From contig CALJEK010000047.1 in NCBI GenBank assembly GCA_938074445.1, positions 1 to 64,000 of the forward strand: a stretch of 64,000 nucleotides of DNA. The letters run 5' to 3'. The stretch is from Candidatus Kryptoniota bacterium. GTDB lineage: Bacteria; Bacteroidota; Ignavibacteria; Kryptoniales; Kryptoniaceae. Shown here piece by piece: positions 18,116 through 27,564 of the stretch (position 1 is its first letter; every line of letters starts with the position of its first letter). The notes beneath the pieces were generated by a model that saw only the letters and a list, made by a program, of their open reading frames with translations, was not told where the DNA came from and did no database searches. A program made the position numbers and the translations under genes.

Positions 18116-18832
18116 TCAAAAATTTATTTTTATCGACCTGAAGTAATTTAACTTCTCCTTATCAGTCATCCTCTTCAACTTATCGGAAACCTTTGAAACA
18201 TTTGTATTCCACGCGTTGATGATCTTATTAAGCACATGTTTGTACTCCTTTTCGGAATCAAATTTGCTCTTTCCCTTCTGCTTAAGATACTCATCGATCT
18301 TTATATCGCTAAACCGCAGGAAATCAAAAACGAGTATTGGACTTTTAACTCTTCTGATCTTCCCAACTTTAATTTTGTTAAGGTAATACTTTGCGCGCTT
18401 ATTTTTAGGATAAATTTCAAGCGCCATCTTCCATGACTTAATTGCGTCATCAATCATTCCAAGTTTGTAAAAAGTCTCACCGAGCGCAGCATAAGCGTCC
18501 GATTTCCAACTTTTCTCGTGAGGCAAGTAATTCTCTATAGCCTTGTAAAATTCCTCAATCGCTTTAAGATAATTCCCCTGTTCATAATAAAGAAGCCCGA
18601 GATGATATCGGGTTTCTGGATAATTTGGATCAATTTTTAGCGATTTTTTAAGGATGCGCATAGCTTCGTTAAAATCTCCCTTTAGGCGATGGGCGATCGC
18701 AAGTAAATTTAAAGCATCAAGATCAGTGGGGTTATCTTTAATTAGTGCCTCTATAAATTTTATTGCCCCCTGTGTATCGCCCGCGTTAAGCTTTTTCTCA
18801 ATAACGCCGAGAATATAATCTCTGTTAAGCAT
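18116..18832 (-). CDS. TPR repeat protein
   Basis: A 238-residue soluble protein. Residues 15-145 form about four tetratricopeptide repeats (for example NPTDLDALNLLAIAHRLKGD, then DPNYPETRYHLGLLYYEQGN and YPKNKRAKYYLNKIK). The C-terminal 90 residues are basic and helical. TPR proteins are scaffolds; no specific function can be given. First gene of a minus-strand group followed by the SDR gene. Confidence 0.85.
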   Translation of the reverse strand: MLNRDYILGVIEKKLNAGDTQGAIKFIEALIKDNPTDLDALNLLAIAHRLKGDFNEAMRILKKSLKIDPNYPETRYHLGLLYYEQGNYLKAIEEFYKAIENYLPHEKSWKSDAYAALGETFYKLGMIDDAIKSWKMALEIYPKNKRAKYYLNKIKVGKIRRVKSPILVFDFLRFSDIKIDEYLKQKGKSKFDSEKEYKHVLNKIINAWNTNVSKVSDKLKRMTDKEKLNYFRSIKINF

Positions 18833-19103
18833 TAAAATTTTTTGACATTTATTTAAGAAAATTTTGCAATTTAAAACTTCGACCTGATCAATTTCTGGCC
18901 ACCGTCACATCACAACAAAAAACGAAATCGCGTTTCAAAACATTTCACATCGAAGCCATTGCTAAATTAATAAAAATTGAAAATATAGTCAAAAAATCCA
19001 TAGGCGTTCGCGTTGCTTTATGTCTCGTCAACAAATTCAACAAGTGAGCATCACCGAAAAATCAGTTTGTTTATTTTAGCCTTATTTTTTATATTTAAAG
19101 GCT
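18833..19103. other. Divergent intergenic region between the TPR gene and cmk
   Basis: 271 AT-rich bases separating the minus-strand TPR gene from the plus-strand cmk operon. It must hold both promoters. On the plus strand a TATATTTA box at 19090-19097, with TTTG about 20 bases before it, could be a Bacteroidota-like promoter, but the match is weak. I saw no RNA gene, no strong hairpin and no conserved ORF. Confidence 0.5.
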
Positions 19104-19136
19104 ATGGAAGACAACGGTTTCAAGTTTGCAAAGGTA

Positions 19137-19820
19137 ATGAGGAGAATAATAATAGCTATTGATGGTCCTGCAGGCTCGGGTAAAAGCACAACCGCTCGGC
19201 TTGTAGCCCAAAAACTTGGATACACATATATCGACACTGGTGCAATGTACAGGGCTCTCACGCTTAAAGTGCTCGAGTCAAATGTCGACCCGAACGATGA
19301 GGATTCAATTGTAAAACTTGCCGAGAATACAAAAATTGAACTTGTCTATGAAAACGGAAACCTTAAGGTTATACTTGATGAACATGATGTGAGCGATAAG
19401 ATAAGGACGCCAGAGGTCACATCGCTTGTTAGCATTGTGAGCGCACAACCGAAGGTTAGAGATATAATGGTTAAAAAACAGCGCGAACTTGGGAAAAACG
19501 GTGGAGTTGTAATTGACGGAAGGGATATTGGAACGGTTGTCTTCCCGAATGCGGATCTAAAAATCTTTATGACAGCCGATGTAAAAGAAAGAGCGAAAAG
19601 AAGACAAAAGGAATTGAGAACTCAAGGCTTTGAAATTGAAATTGAAAAACTGATAAAAGAAATTGAAGAAAGAGACGAACTTGACTCAAATCGTGAGGTT
19701 GCCCCATTGAAAAAAGCAGATGATGCAATTGAGATAGATACCACAAATTTGACCATTGATGAGCAAGTGGAAATTGTCCTAAAAAAAGCGTATGAATTAA
19801 TAAATCAAAATTCAAAATGA
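19137..19820 (+). CDS. cmk: Cytidylate kinase
   Basis: Phosphorylates CMP/dCMP with ATP. 227 residues from the ATG at 19137. The P-loop is IDGPAGSGKST at the N-terminus, followed by YIDTGAMYRA (substrate site), VIDGRDIGTVVFP, and the lid with RAKRRQKEL and RDELDSNREVAPLKKADDAI. An upstream in-frame ATG at 19104 would add 11 residues; the chosen start places the P-loop as in other Cmk proteins, but neither has a strong SD. It leads the cmk-ispH-rpsA series, an arrangement seen in several phyla. Confidence 0.96.
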   Translation: MRRIIIAIDGPAGSGKSTTARLVAQKLGYTYIDTGAMYRALTLKVLESNVDPNDEDSIVKLAENTKIELVYENGNLKVILDEHDVSDKIRTPEVTSLVSIVSAQPKVRDIMVKKQRELGKNGGVVIDGRDIGTVVFPNADLKIFMTADVKERAKRRQKELRTQGFEIEIEKLIKEIEERDELDSNREVAPLKKADDAIEIDTTNLTIDEQVEIVLKKAYELINQNSK

Positions 19821-19827
19821 GGTAATA

Positions 19828-20739
19828 ATGCAAGTTATCATAGATAAAAATGCTGGATTTTGCTGGGGCGTTGTGAGAACAATTGAGATGGCTGAAAAAG
19901 AGTTAAACGCCTCAGGGAAGCTTTACTCTCTCGGCGAGATAATTCATAATCCAGTTGAGATTGAGAGATTAAAAGAAAAAGGATTGTCAACGATAAGCCA
20001 TGAGGAGTTAAGGAATGCTAAAGATGCAAAAGTGTTAATTCGCGCCCATGGGGAACCGCCGTCAACATATGAAATGGCGAAAAGATATGGTGTTGAAATC
20101 ATTGACGCAACTTGCCCTGTGGTGACGAAGCTTCAAAGCAGGATAAGAAAGTTTTATCTCGAAGGATATAATGTTGTGATATTTGGGAAAAAAGAGCACC
20201 CCGAAGTTATTGGGCTGGTTGGTCAATGCGATGGGAATGCGATCGTGATAAAATCACTTGATGAAATAGATAAGGTTCCATTGACGGGAAAAGTTGTTCT
20301 GTTCTCCCAAACTACGATGTCAAAGGATTTGTTTTACAAAATAAAAGAAGAACTTGAAAAAAGAGTTGAAGAGCTTGTGGTGATAAACCCAGAAGAAAAT
20401 GTTGAATTTGTTGCAAAAGACACAATTTGCAGACAGGTTTCAAATAGGGATGAGAAATTGAAAGAGTTTGCAAAAAGTGTTGATGTTTTAATCTTTGTCG
20501 CGGGAAAGAATAGTTCAAATGGGAAAGTTCTTTATGAGGTTTGCAAAGCCGAAAACCCAAGAACTTACTTTATAGAGACGCCAAGAGAGCTAAATATTGA
20601 ATGGTTCAAAGACTGCGAAACGGTCGGAATCACAGGTGCAACATCAACTCCGCAGTGGTTGATGGAGGAGGTTAAAAGAGCAATTGAAAGTTTATGTTCT
20701 AATTTTAAAGACGAGTTTTCAAAAGCCATCGCGAAGTAA
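19828..20739 (+). CDS. ispH: 4-hydroxy-3-methylbut-2-enyl diphosphate reductase
   Basis: Last step of the MEP isoprenoid pathway, making IPP and DMAPP with an iron-sulfur cluster. 303 residues. The cluster cysteines are C12 (GFCWGVVRTIE), C96 (DATCPVVTKLQ) and C201 (DTICRQVSNRDEKL). Other conserved sites are RAHGEPPSTYE, KKEHPEVIG, FSQTTMS, NSSNGK and TGATSTPQWL. It starts 7 bases after the cmk stop. The window thus implies a non-mevalonate route. Confidence 0.97.
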   Translation: MQVIIDKNAGFCWGVVRTIEMAEKELNASGKLYSLGEIIHNPVEIERLKEKGLSTISHEELRNAKDAKVLIRAHGEPPSTYEMAKRYGVEIIDATCPVVTKLQSRIRKFYLEGYNVVIFGKKEHPEVIGLVGQCDGNAIVIKSLDEIDKVPLTGKVVLFSQTTMSKDLFYKIKEELEKRVEELVVINPEENVEFVAKDTICRQVSNRDEKLKEFAKSVDVLIFVAGKNSSNGKVLYEVCKAENPRTYFIETPRELNIEWFKDCETVGITGATSTPQWLMEEVKRAIESLCSNFKDEFSKAIAK

Positions 20740-20748
20740 TTTGTTAAA

Positions 20749-20807
20749 CCTGCCTGTGTGGAGTTAACGAGTTTTGGATGGCTTTTGGCGTTAACTTCCC
20801 ACGCAGG
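20749..20807 (+). promoter_or_regulatory. Long hairpin in the leader before rpsA
   Basis: Arms 20749-20769 and 20789-20807 are nearly complementary (CCTGC...GTTAACG against CGTTAAC...GCAGG, with two bulges) around a 19-base loop. The structure lies between the ispH stop and the rpsA SD at 20825-20830. There is no following T-run, so it is not a standard terminator. A leader structure for autoregulation by S1, or an mRNA processing site, is plausible; this is inference. Confidence 0.55.
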
Positions 20808-20840
20808 CGCAAAAACCAAACAATAGGAGGTAGAGAGTTA

Positions 20841-22781
20841 ATGGCAGAAATTTTTGAAAATTTAAACCAGAAATCAACGCAACAGGAAACAACACCACAA
20901 ATCGTTGAAGATGAGCATGAGACAGTGTCATCTTACTTAAAAAAGAGAAAGGGCGATAAGATTAAAATTTACAACGAAGGGGGATACAGCGAAGAGGAAC
21001 AGAAAAAATTGCTTAAACTTTATGAACAATCCCTCAGCAAGGTTGTTGAAGGTGACATACTTGAAGGTGAAGTGATCGAGATCGATCGGGAAAAAGGTGA
21101 GGTTGTGATTGATATTGGTTTTAAATCTCCTGGCATTGTTCCACTAAATGAATTTAGAAATCCCGAGGCTTTAAAGGTCGGGGATAAAGTTGAAGTAAGC
21201 ATTGAGAAAGTTGAAGATAAGGAAGGACAAATCGTTGTCTCGCATAAACGAGCTCACTTTCTTAGGGTTTGGAAAAGGGTAAATGACGCTTTTGCAAAAG
21301 ATGAAATTTTAAAAGGAACGATTATAAAACGAATCAAAGGTGGGTTCGTCGTCGATATAGACGGACTGTTGGCATTTTTGCCTGGTTCCCAAGTTGATAT
21401 CAAACCAATAAGGGATTACGACGCATGGGTCGGAAAAGAGATAGAGTGCAAAGTTGTTAAAATCAATCAAGCTGCTGAGAATGTTGTCGTAAGTAGAAAA
21501 GCGCTCGTGGAGAAAGAGCTCGAAGAACGCAAACGCAAATTCTTTGAAACAGTAAAAGTTGGGGACAGAGTTAAAGGAACAGTTAAAGCAATTGTTGATT
21601 TTGGTGTGTTTGTTGATATGGATGGAATTGATGGCTTGATTCATATAACAGATCTCTCATGGGGGAGAGTTAATCACCCATCCGAAGTCGTTCAACTTGA
21701 CCAGGAACTTGAAATGGTTGTAACAAGAGTTGATGAGGTCACACTTCCAACAGGTGAAAAGGTCAAACGCGTTTCCCTCGGCTTGAAACAACTTCAACCG
21801 CATCCATGGGATAACATTGAACAGAAATATAAAGTTGGACAAAAGGTTACGGGTAAGGTTGTGGCAATTACGGATTATGGTGCATTCATAGAAATTGAGA
21901 AAGGAATAGAGGGGCTTATCCACATCTCTGAAATGAGTTGGACACAACATATAAAGCATCCATCCCAATTTGTGACGATGGGACAAATAGTTGATGCGGT
22001 GATTCTACACCTTGACAAAGAGGGCAGAAAGTTATCATTGAGCATGAAACGTCTTGAACCAGATCCATGGGAAAAAGTCGAAGAAAAGTATCCAGTCGGT
22101 TCAAAGCATAAGGGAATAGTTAGAAATATTACTAACTTCGGTGTATTTGTTGAGCTTGAGCCTGGAATTGATGGTTTAATTCACATTTCCGATCTTTCGT
22201 GGACAAAGAAAATTCGCCATCCCGCTGAGGTTGTCAAAAAAGACCAAGAGATAGAAGTTGTTATACTTGGAATAGATAAAGAGCAAAGACGCGTTACTCT
22301 TGGGTATAAGCAAATCTACCCAAATCCGTGGGATAAATTTGAACAAATTTATAAGGTTGGAACAGAAACACAAGGTAAGATAGCAAGAATCATCGAAAAA
22401 GGTGTGATAGTTGAATTACCCGATGGGGTTGATGCTTTTGTCCCGATTTCACATTTGTTGCCCGGACACACGCAGATAAAAAATATTCACGCTGTCTTCA
22501 AAGAGGGCGAAACATTACCTTTAAAGGTAATTGAATTTGATAAAGAAAGACAAAAAATAATTCTTTCGGTGTCTGAATATTTCAAAGACAAGTCAGAACG
22601 GCTTGTTAAGGAATTTCTTTCCAAACATCCGATTCCATCTGATGAAGCACAACTTAAGGCACCTGTTACATCGATCGGAATTGAAGCTGAGGGCGAGGAG
22701 CGCGTTTTCGTTGAATCAAATCATGGGAAGGAAAATTTCCCTGGGCAAAGAGCTCAGGGAGCTCAACAAAAACAAAACTAA
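20841..22781 (+). CDS. rpsA: 30S ribosomal protein S1
   Basis: 646 residues with six S1/OB-fold RNA-binding repeats. Approximate starts: residue 70 (EGDILEGEVIEI), 155 (ILKGTIIKRI), 240 (VGDRVKGTVKAIVDFGVFV), 330 (VGQKVTGKVVAITDYGAF), 415 (VGSKHKGIVRNITNFGVF) and 500 (VGTETQGKIARI). Repeats 3 to 5 are closest to consensus. S1 binds mRNA and helps initiation on structured or SD-poor messages. The start at 20841 has a perfect AGGAGG at 20825-20830; the longer frame from 20778 runs through the leader hairpin and is not credible. Confidence 0.97.
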   Translation: MAEIFENLNQKSTQQETTPQIVEDEHETVSSYLKKRKGDKIKIYNEGGYSEEEQKKLLKLYEQSLSKVVEGDILEGEVIEIDREKGEVVIDIGFKSPGIVPLNEFRNPEALKVGDKVEVSIEKVEDKEGQIVVSHKRAHFLRVWKRVNDAFAKDEILKGTIIKRIKGGFVVDIDGLLAFLPGSQVDIKPIRDYDAWVGKEIECKVVKINQAAENVVVSRKALVEKELEERKRKFFETVKVGDRVKGTVKAIVDFGVFVDMDGIDGLIHITDLSWGRVNHPSEVVQLDQELEMVVTRVDEVTLPTGEKVKRVSLGLKQLQPHPWDNIEQKYKVGQKVTGKVVAITDYGAFIEIEKGIEGLIHISEMSWTQHIKHPSQFVTMGQIVDAVILHLDKEGRKLSLSMKRLEPDPWEKVEEKYPVGSKHKGIVRNITNFGVFVELEPGIDGLIHISDLSWTKKIRHPAEVVKKDQEIEVVILGIDKEQRRVTLGYKQIYPNPWDKFEQIYKVGTETQGKIARIIEKGVIVELPDGVDAFVPISHLLPGHTQIKNIHAVFKEGETLPLKVIEFDKERQKIILSVSEYFKDKSERLVKEFLSKHPIPSDEAQLKAPVTSIGIEAEGEERVFVESNHGKENFPGQRAQGAQQKQN

Positions 22782-22802
22782 ACTAAATTAACTCCAGCTT
22801 GC

Positions 22803-22845
22803 AGCCGTCCCGTCCTCAATGGTCGCGGACGGCTTTTTTGTTTTT
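22803..22845 (+). terminator. Intrinsic terminator after rpsA
   Basis: An 8-bp stem (AGCCGTCC at 22803-22810 with GGACGGCT at 22827-22834) and a 16-base loop are followed by TTTTTTG TTTTT. It ends the cmk-ispH-rpsA transcript and lies just before the lptD-like gene, whose start must therefore be downstream of the hairpin. Confidence 0.85.
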
Positions 22846-22881
22846 AAAAAATTTGAACGATCGAAGTTGGAGAAACTTAGA

Positions 22882-25284
22882 TTGAAAATAATTGCCCTTT
22901 TAATCTTCTTTACGGCTATAAATGTTCGAGGGCAAGTGGACACTGTGGAAGTCAAAAAAAGTGAAATAGATACAATCGTTGTATATACAGCAGTTGATTC
23001 CGCCGTTTACAATGTTGAAAATCGAGAAATGTTTCTTTTTGGAAATGCAGATATAAAATATAAAACGATGCGTTTGAGATCCGCAATCGTGAGTATGAAC
23101 CTTGAAAACGCATTGCTTGAGGCTTCTGGTATGCCTGACTCAACTGGGAATAAATTTACTGGGCTCCCAATTTTAAATGACGGTGGAGAAGAATATCACG
23201 GTTTTAAACTTGCCTATAACTTTAAAACACAAAAAGGAAGGATCACGCAAGCGACAACTCAAATGGAAAACGCATTTTACTACGGCGATAGAATAAAAAA
23301 AGTTGATAAGGATGTTTTATTTGTTTATAAAGGGAAATACACGACATGCGACGCTGAGGAACCGCATTTTTATATTGAGGGACGGGAGATGAAAATAATT
23401 GTAAACGACAAGGTCATTGCTCGCCCAGTAATTTTATACATTGCAGATGTCCCTATCTTTGCTCTGCCATTTGGCGTTTTCCCAAACAAATCAGGACGAA
23501 GATCAGGGTTCATCCCTCCAGTTTGGGGACAAACCTATAACGCGGGCTTTTACTTTAAAAGATTCGGATACTATTGGGCTATAAGTGATTATACCGATTT
23601 CACTACAACGTTTGATTGGTATACGCGAGGCGGGTGGCAAGTTTCTAACGACTTTAGATATGCAATGAGATACAAATTTAACGGCGCGATAAGTTTTGCG
23701 TTTGCAAATTTCTATAGTGGTGAAGAGGGTGATCCTGATAAAACATCAAGCAAAGAATGGAGGCTTAACATAATTCACAGCCAAGTTTTAGATCCAACAT
23801 CAAGGGTAAGCGCGAATGTTAATATTTCAACCAATAACTATTTCCGCGCAACTGGGACAACCGTAAGGGATGTACTTCAACAAACATTAATCTCGAACGT
23901 GAGTTATTCAAAAACAATTGAGGGAATAAATGGCTCAATATCTATTAACGCATCAAGAGTTCAAAATTTAAACACTGGAACGGTTGATGAGGTGCTTCCA
24001 GAAATTTCATTTTCACTGCCCCAAGTTTTCCCGTTCGGTGGGAGAATGTATGGCTTAACAGCTGGAAAATGGTATGAGAAATTAAGTTTTGGCTATTCAT
24101 CGAGATTTACAAACCGAAGAAGCACCGCAAGGACAAAACAATTTAACTATGGTATAGCGCATAACTTATCGGTTAATTTTGCACCAACTGTTAGATACTT
24201 CAATATAACGCCATTTTTCACTTACAACGAGAACTGGTACGATAGGCGAACCATAAAATTTTACAATCCCGCGACAAAACAAGTTGAAACCAAAATTCAA
24301 AAAGGATTTTTCCAAGCAAGATATTTTAACTTCGGGATTTCGATCTCAACAAAACTTTACGGCATCTTACAACCTGGGATTTTAGGCATCTCGGGTTTTA
24401 GACATACTCTAATGCCAAGCCTTTCGCTTGTTTACCAACCTGACTTTTCATCTCCATTCTGGAAAAATTACGGAACTTACATTGATTCGACAGGTCAAAT
24501 TGTTAAATACAGTTATTTTGAAAACTCTATTTTTGGTGGCGCGCCTATCGGCAAGTCACAATCACTAAACATTGGAATTGGAAATATATTTGAGATGAAA
24601 ACAAGCTCCACAGACTCAGTTGGACAACCCAAAAAGTATCAACTTCTAAATTTAAACTTATCCCTCTCATATAACTTCGTCGCCCCAAATAAAAAACTTT
24701 CACCTTTATTTATCACCGCTCGAACAACGATTGCTGGCATCGACATTTTCTCAAGCTCCGTCTTTGATTTTTACAAATTCAATAGCACAGAACCACTACT
24801 TAAAGACGGAAAAATCGCCAGGATGACAAGCCTTACACTTTCTTTTTCGTTTTCTTTTTCCGGAAGAAAGAAACAGGAAAGCGATAGAATGCAGGGAATT
24901 GCAGAACCGGGCGAAGGTTTTTTCAAAAATTATGATGTTTTTAAGCCAAGTTTTGAATTTGGATGGAACCTTTCTTTTGGATTCGATTTCTCACTAAATA
25001 GAATAAACCCATATCAAACTGTAAAGTCAGCAAACTTGAGATTTAATTTTGGATTTGATGTGACGAAAAATTGGAGGATAATGGGAAGCGGAAGTTACGA
25101 CCCGATACGGAAGGAGATAATCGTCCCGAGTATAAGCATCTATAGGGATTTGCACTGTTGGGAAGCAAATTTTGAATGGAGACCGGTTGGATATGCAAAG
25201 GGTTTCGACCTTGAGATAAGGGTAAAAGCTCCGCAATTACACGATTTAAAAATTGTGAAAAGGAAATCTAACATAGGCAGATAA
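22882..25284 (+). CDS. lptD: LptD/OstA-like LPS-assembly outer-membrane protein
   Basis: About 800 residues from a TTG at 22882, preceded by GGAG at 22869-22872. This gives a signal peptide (LKIIALLIFFTAINVRGQ). An N-terminal OstA-like beta-jellyroll (about 45-150) is followed by KYTTCDAEEPHFYIEG and PIFALPFGVFPNKSGRRSGF, typical of LptD. A long C-terminal beta-barrel rich in Tyr and Phe completes it. LptD inserts lipopolysaccharide into the outer membrane. The longer frame from 22819 begins inside the rpsA terminator and is rejected. Confidence 0.87.
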   Translation: MKIIALLIFFTAINVRGQVDTVEVKKSEIDTIVVYTAVDSAVYNVENREMFLFGNADIKYKTMRLRSAIVSMNLENALLEASGMPDSTGNKFTGLPILNDGGEEYHGFKLAYNFKTQKGRITQATTQMENAFYYGDRIKKVDKDVLFVYKGKYTTCDAEEPHFYIEGREMKIIVNDKVIARPVILYIADVPIFALPFGVFPNKSGRRSGFIPPVWGQTYNAGFYFKRFGYYWAISDYTDFTTTFDWYTRGGWQVSNDFRYAMRYKFNGAISFAFANFYSGEEGDPDKTSSKEWRLNIIHSQVLDPTSRVSANVNISTNNYFRATGTTVRDVLQQTLISNVSYSKTIEGINGSISINASRVQNLNTGTVDEVLPEISFSLPQVFPFGGRMYGLTAGKWYEKLSFGYSSRFTNRRSTARTKQFNYGIAHNLSVNFAPTVRYFNITPFFTYNENWYDRRTIKFYNPATKQVETKIQKGFFQARYFNFGISISTKLYGILQPGILGISGFRHTLMPSLSLVYQPDFSSPFWKNYGTYIDSTGQIVKYSYFENSIFGGAPIGKSQSLNIGIGNIFEMKTSSTDSVGQPKKYQLLNLNLSLSYNFVAPNKKLSPLFITARTTIAGIDIFSSSVFDFYKFNSTEPLLKDGKIARMTSLTLSFSFSFSGRKKQESDRMQGIAEPGEGFFKNYDVFKPSFEFGWNLSFGFDFSLNRINPYQTVKSANLRFNFGFDVTKNWRIMGSGSYDPIRKEIIVPSISIYRDLHCWEANFEWRPVGYAKGFDLEIRVKAPQLHDLKIVKRKSNIGR

Positions 25285-25369
25285 TTCCATTTGAAATTCT
25301 TGCACAACTTCGAAATTATCTCTAATTTTTGAAAAACAAAACGGAAACAAAAGCGACAAAATATCGAGT

Positions 25370-26311
25370 ATGAAACAAAATTCTGAAGAAGCTCTCAAGT
25401 CCGAAATATTCGCTGAAATTAAAACAAGTTCAGATGATGCGCAAAGGATAAAAAATGTTGCAGTTGTAGGAGTTGGGGTAATGGGTCGCGGAATTGTGCA
25501 AGCGATAGCACAAGCTGGATTTGATGTCATCGCAGTTGAGAAAGACGAGGAATCATTGAACAACTCTAAGGAAAAACTTGAAGAGGCGCTTGATTATGAG
25601 ATTCAAAGATGGGCTATGACAAAAAGTGAGAAGAAGTCGGTTTTATCGAGAATTGAGTGGACAACTAACATTGAAGATGTAAAGGAGTGCGAACTTGTAA
25701 TTGAAGCGGTGGATGAAGATTTTGAGCTTAAAAAGGCAATTTTTAAAAAGCTTGACGAAATTTGCCCACCTTACACAATCTTCGTTTCAAATACATCAAC
25801 GCTATCATTGACAAAAATATCCGAAGTGACGAGGCGACCTGATAAAATTATTGGGATGCATTTTTTAAATCCAGTTCCAAAAATTCCATTAGTTGAACTT
25901 GTTCGCGCACTTAAAACATCCGATGAAACTTTCAGAAAAGTTAAAGCATTTGCGGAGCAAATAGGCAAAACACCCGTTGAAGTTTACGAATATCCTGGCT
26001 TCGTGACAACGCGAGTCATCGTGCCAATGTTAAATGAAGCGATGCATGTTTTGATGGAGGGAATTGCAACCGCTGAAGGAATTGACACCGCAATGAAACT
26101 TGGATATAACTTTCAAATGGGACCTCTTGAGATGGCAGACACAATGGGACTTGATGAAGTTTTAACTTGGATGGAAACACTTTACAAAGAGCTCGGCGAA
26201 AAATACAGACCCTGTCCTTTGCTTAGAAAACTTGTTCGCGAGGGAAAACTTGGTAAAAAAACAGGCGAAGGATTTTTTAAGTATGACGAATACGGACGGA
26301 AAATAAGTTGA
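25370..26311 (+). CDS. 3-hydroxyacyl-CoA (3-hydroxybutyryl-CoA) dehydrogenase
   Basis: 313 residues. The NAD-binding motif GVGVMGRGIVQAIAQAG lies at about residue 34. The catalytic region has SNTSTLSLT and IGMHFLNPVPKIPLVE (catalytic His), followed by the C-terminal 3HCDH domain with GFVTTRVIVPMLNEA and KTGEGFF. It oxidises 3-hydroxybutyryl-CoA or similar acyl-CoAs in fatty-acid or butyrate metabolism. The roughly 28-residue charged N-terminal extension before the Rossmann motif is unusual. It is followed by ackA on the same strand, 31 bases away. Confidence 0.93.
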   Translation: MKQNSEEALKSEIFAEIKTSSDDAQRIKNVAVVGVGVMGRGIVQAIAQAGFDVIAVEKDEESLNNSKEKLEEALDYEIQRWAMTKSEKKSVLSRIEWTTNIEDVKECELVIEAVDEDFELKKAIFKKLDEICPPYTIFVSNTSTLSLTKISEVTRRPDKIIGMHFLNPVPKIPLVELVRALKTSDETFRKVKAFAEQIGKTPVEVYEYPGFVTTRVIVPMLNEAMHVLMEGIATAEGIDTAMKLGYNFQMGPLEMADTMGLDEVLTWMETLYKELGEKYRPCPLLRKLVREGKLGKKTGEGFFKYDEYGRKIS

Positions 26312-26342
26312 AGCAAATTAAAAAACTAAATTTAACCTCAAA

Positions 26343-27554
26343 ATGAAAGTTCTCGTTCTAAATTCCGGAAGCTCTTCAATAAAATATCAGTTCATTGAAA
26401 CTTCAACTTGTGATGTACTTGCGAAAGGTCAAGTTGAAAGAATAGGGATGGATGATGCAGTTTTAACTCATGTCAGAGCAGATGGAGATACAATTAAAAT
26501 AAGCGCAGAGATACTTGACCATAACATTGCAATTGAATATGTCATCGCTGTCCTTCTGAGCAAAAATCATGGAGTTATAAAGGATAAATCTGAAATCGAA
26601 GCTGTAGGGCATCGGGTCGTTCACGGTGGTGAAGCGTTTTCGGGCTCAGTTTTAATAACAGATGAAGTGATTGAAAAAATAAGAGAAAACATCGAACTTG
26701 CCCCGCTTCATAATCCACATAATCTTCGCGGAATTTTGGCTTGTAAGCGACTTCTCCCCGATACCCCACAAGTCGCGGTATTTGACACCGCTTTTCATCA
26801 AAAAATGCCTGAATATGCCTTCATTTACGGTTTGCCATACGAACTTTACAAAAAGTATAAAATAAGAAGATATGGATTTCACGGAACATCGCATAGATAC
26901 GTTTCAAAAAGAGCAAGCGAAATGCTCGGAATCCCGATCGAACAATTAAGAATTATAACGGCTCATCTTGGGAATGGATGCAGTATGTCCGCGGTTAAAT
27001 TTGGGGTGTCAATCGATACGACAATGGGATTTACACCACTTGAAGGTTTAATGATGGGAACGCGTTCAGGAGATTTGGATCCGGCGGTTATTCTTTACAT
27101 AATGAGCAAAGAAGGATTAACGATGTCGGAAATAAATGCTCTTTTAAATAAACATAGTGGGCTTCTCGGGATTTCGGGTGTAAGCAGTGATATGCGAGAG
27201 ATAATAAACGAAATGAAAAATGGGAATCAAAGGGCAAAACTTGCGTTTGATGTTTTTTGCTATCGCATAAAAAAATACATCGGCGCTTACGCAGCAGTAA
27301 TGGGTGGGGTTGATGCAATTGTCTTCACCGCCGGGATAGGCGAAAACAGCCCCGATGTAAGAAAAAAAGTTTGTGAAGGGCTTGAATTTTTGGGAATTAA
27401 AATCGACGATGATAAAAATAACTCCCCAGAGAAAGAGAAAATTATAACGACTGACGATTCAAAAGTTAAAGTTCTTGTCGTCCCAACGAATGAAGAACTT
27501 ATCATAGCTCTTGATACAGCTGAAATAGTGGCAAAAAGTATGGTGGAAAAATAA
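26343..27554 (+). CDS. ackA: Acetate kinase
   Basis: 403 residues, normal length. It begins [17 protein letters not shown] (acetate kinase signature 1). Signature 2 is HGTSHRYVS, preceded by [13 protein letters not shown]. The adenosine/phosphate region is [11 protein letters not shown] and TAGIGENSP. It interconverts acetyl phosphate and acetate with ATP. No phosphotransacetylase (pta) gene is beside it. It converges on polA, with only 10 bases between the stops. Confidence 0.97.
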   Translation: MKVLVLNSGSSSIKYQFIETSTCDVLAKGQVERIGMDDAVLTHVRADGDTIKISAEILDHNIAIEYVIAVLLSKNHGVIKDKSEIEAVGHRVVHGGEAFSGSVLITDEVIEKIRENIELAPLHNPHNLRGILACKRLLPDTPQVAVFDTAFHQKMPEYAFIYGLPYELYKKYKIRRYGFHGTSHRYVSKRASEMLGIPIEQLRIITAHLGNGCSMSAVKFGVSIDTTMGFTPLEGLMMGTRSGDLDPAVILYIMSKEGLTMSEINALLNKHSGLLGISGVSSDMREIINEMKNGNQRAKLAFDVFCYRIKKYIGAYAAVMGGVDAIVFTAGIGENSPDVRKKVCEGLEFLGIKIDDDKNNSPEKEKIITTDDSKVKVLVVPTNEELIIALDTAEIVAKSMVEK

Positions 27555-27564
27555 TTGGTGGGAA

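Noticed and set aside
20778-20840. Upstream start for rpsA
   Set aside because: It would translate the leader hairpin and the AGGAGG itself; the ATG at 20841 is correctly spaced.
22819-22881. Upstream ATG start for the LptD-like gene
   Set aside because: It lies inside the rpsA terminator hairpin and precedes a poor signal peptide; the TTG at 22882 has a GGAG site and a good signal sequence.
27555-27564. Shared bidirectional terminator between ackA and polA
   Set aside because: Only 10 bases separate the stops and I find no GC-rich stem with T-runs there; any terminator would lie within the coding ends.
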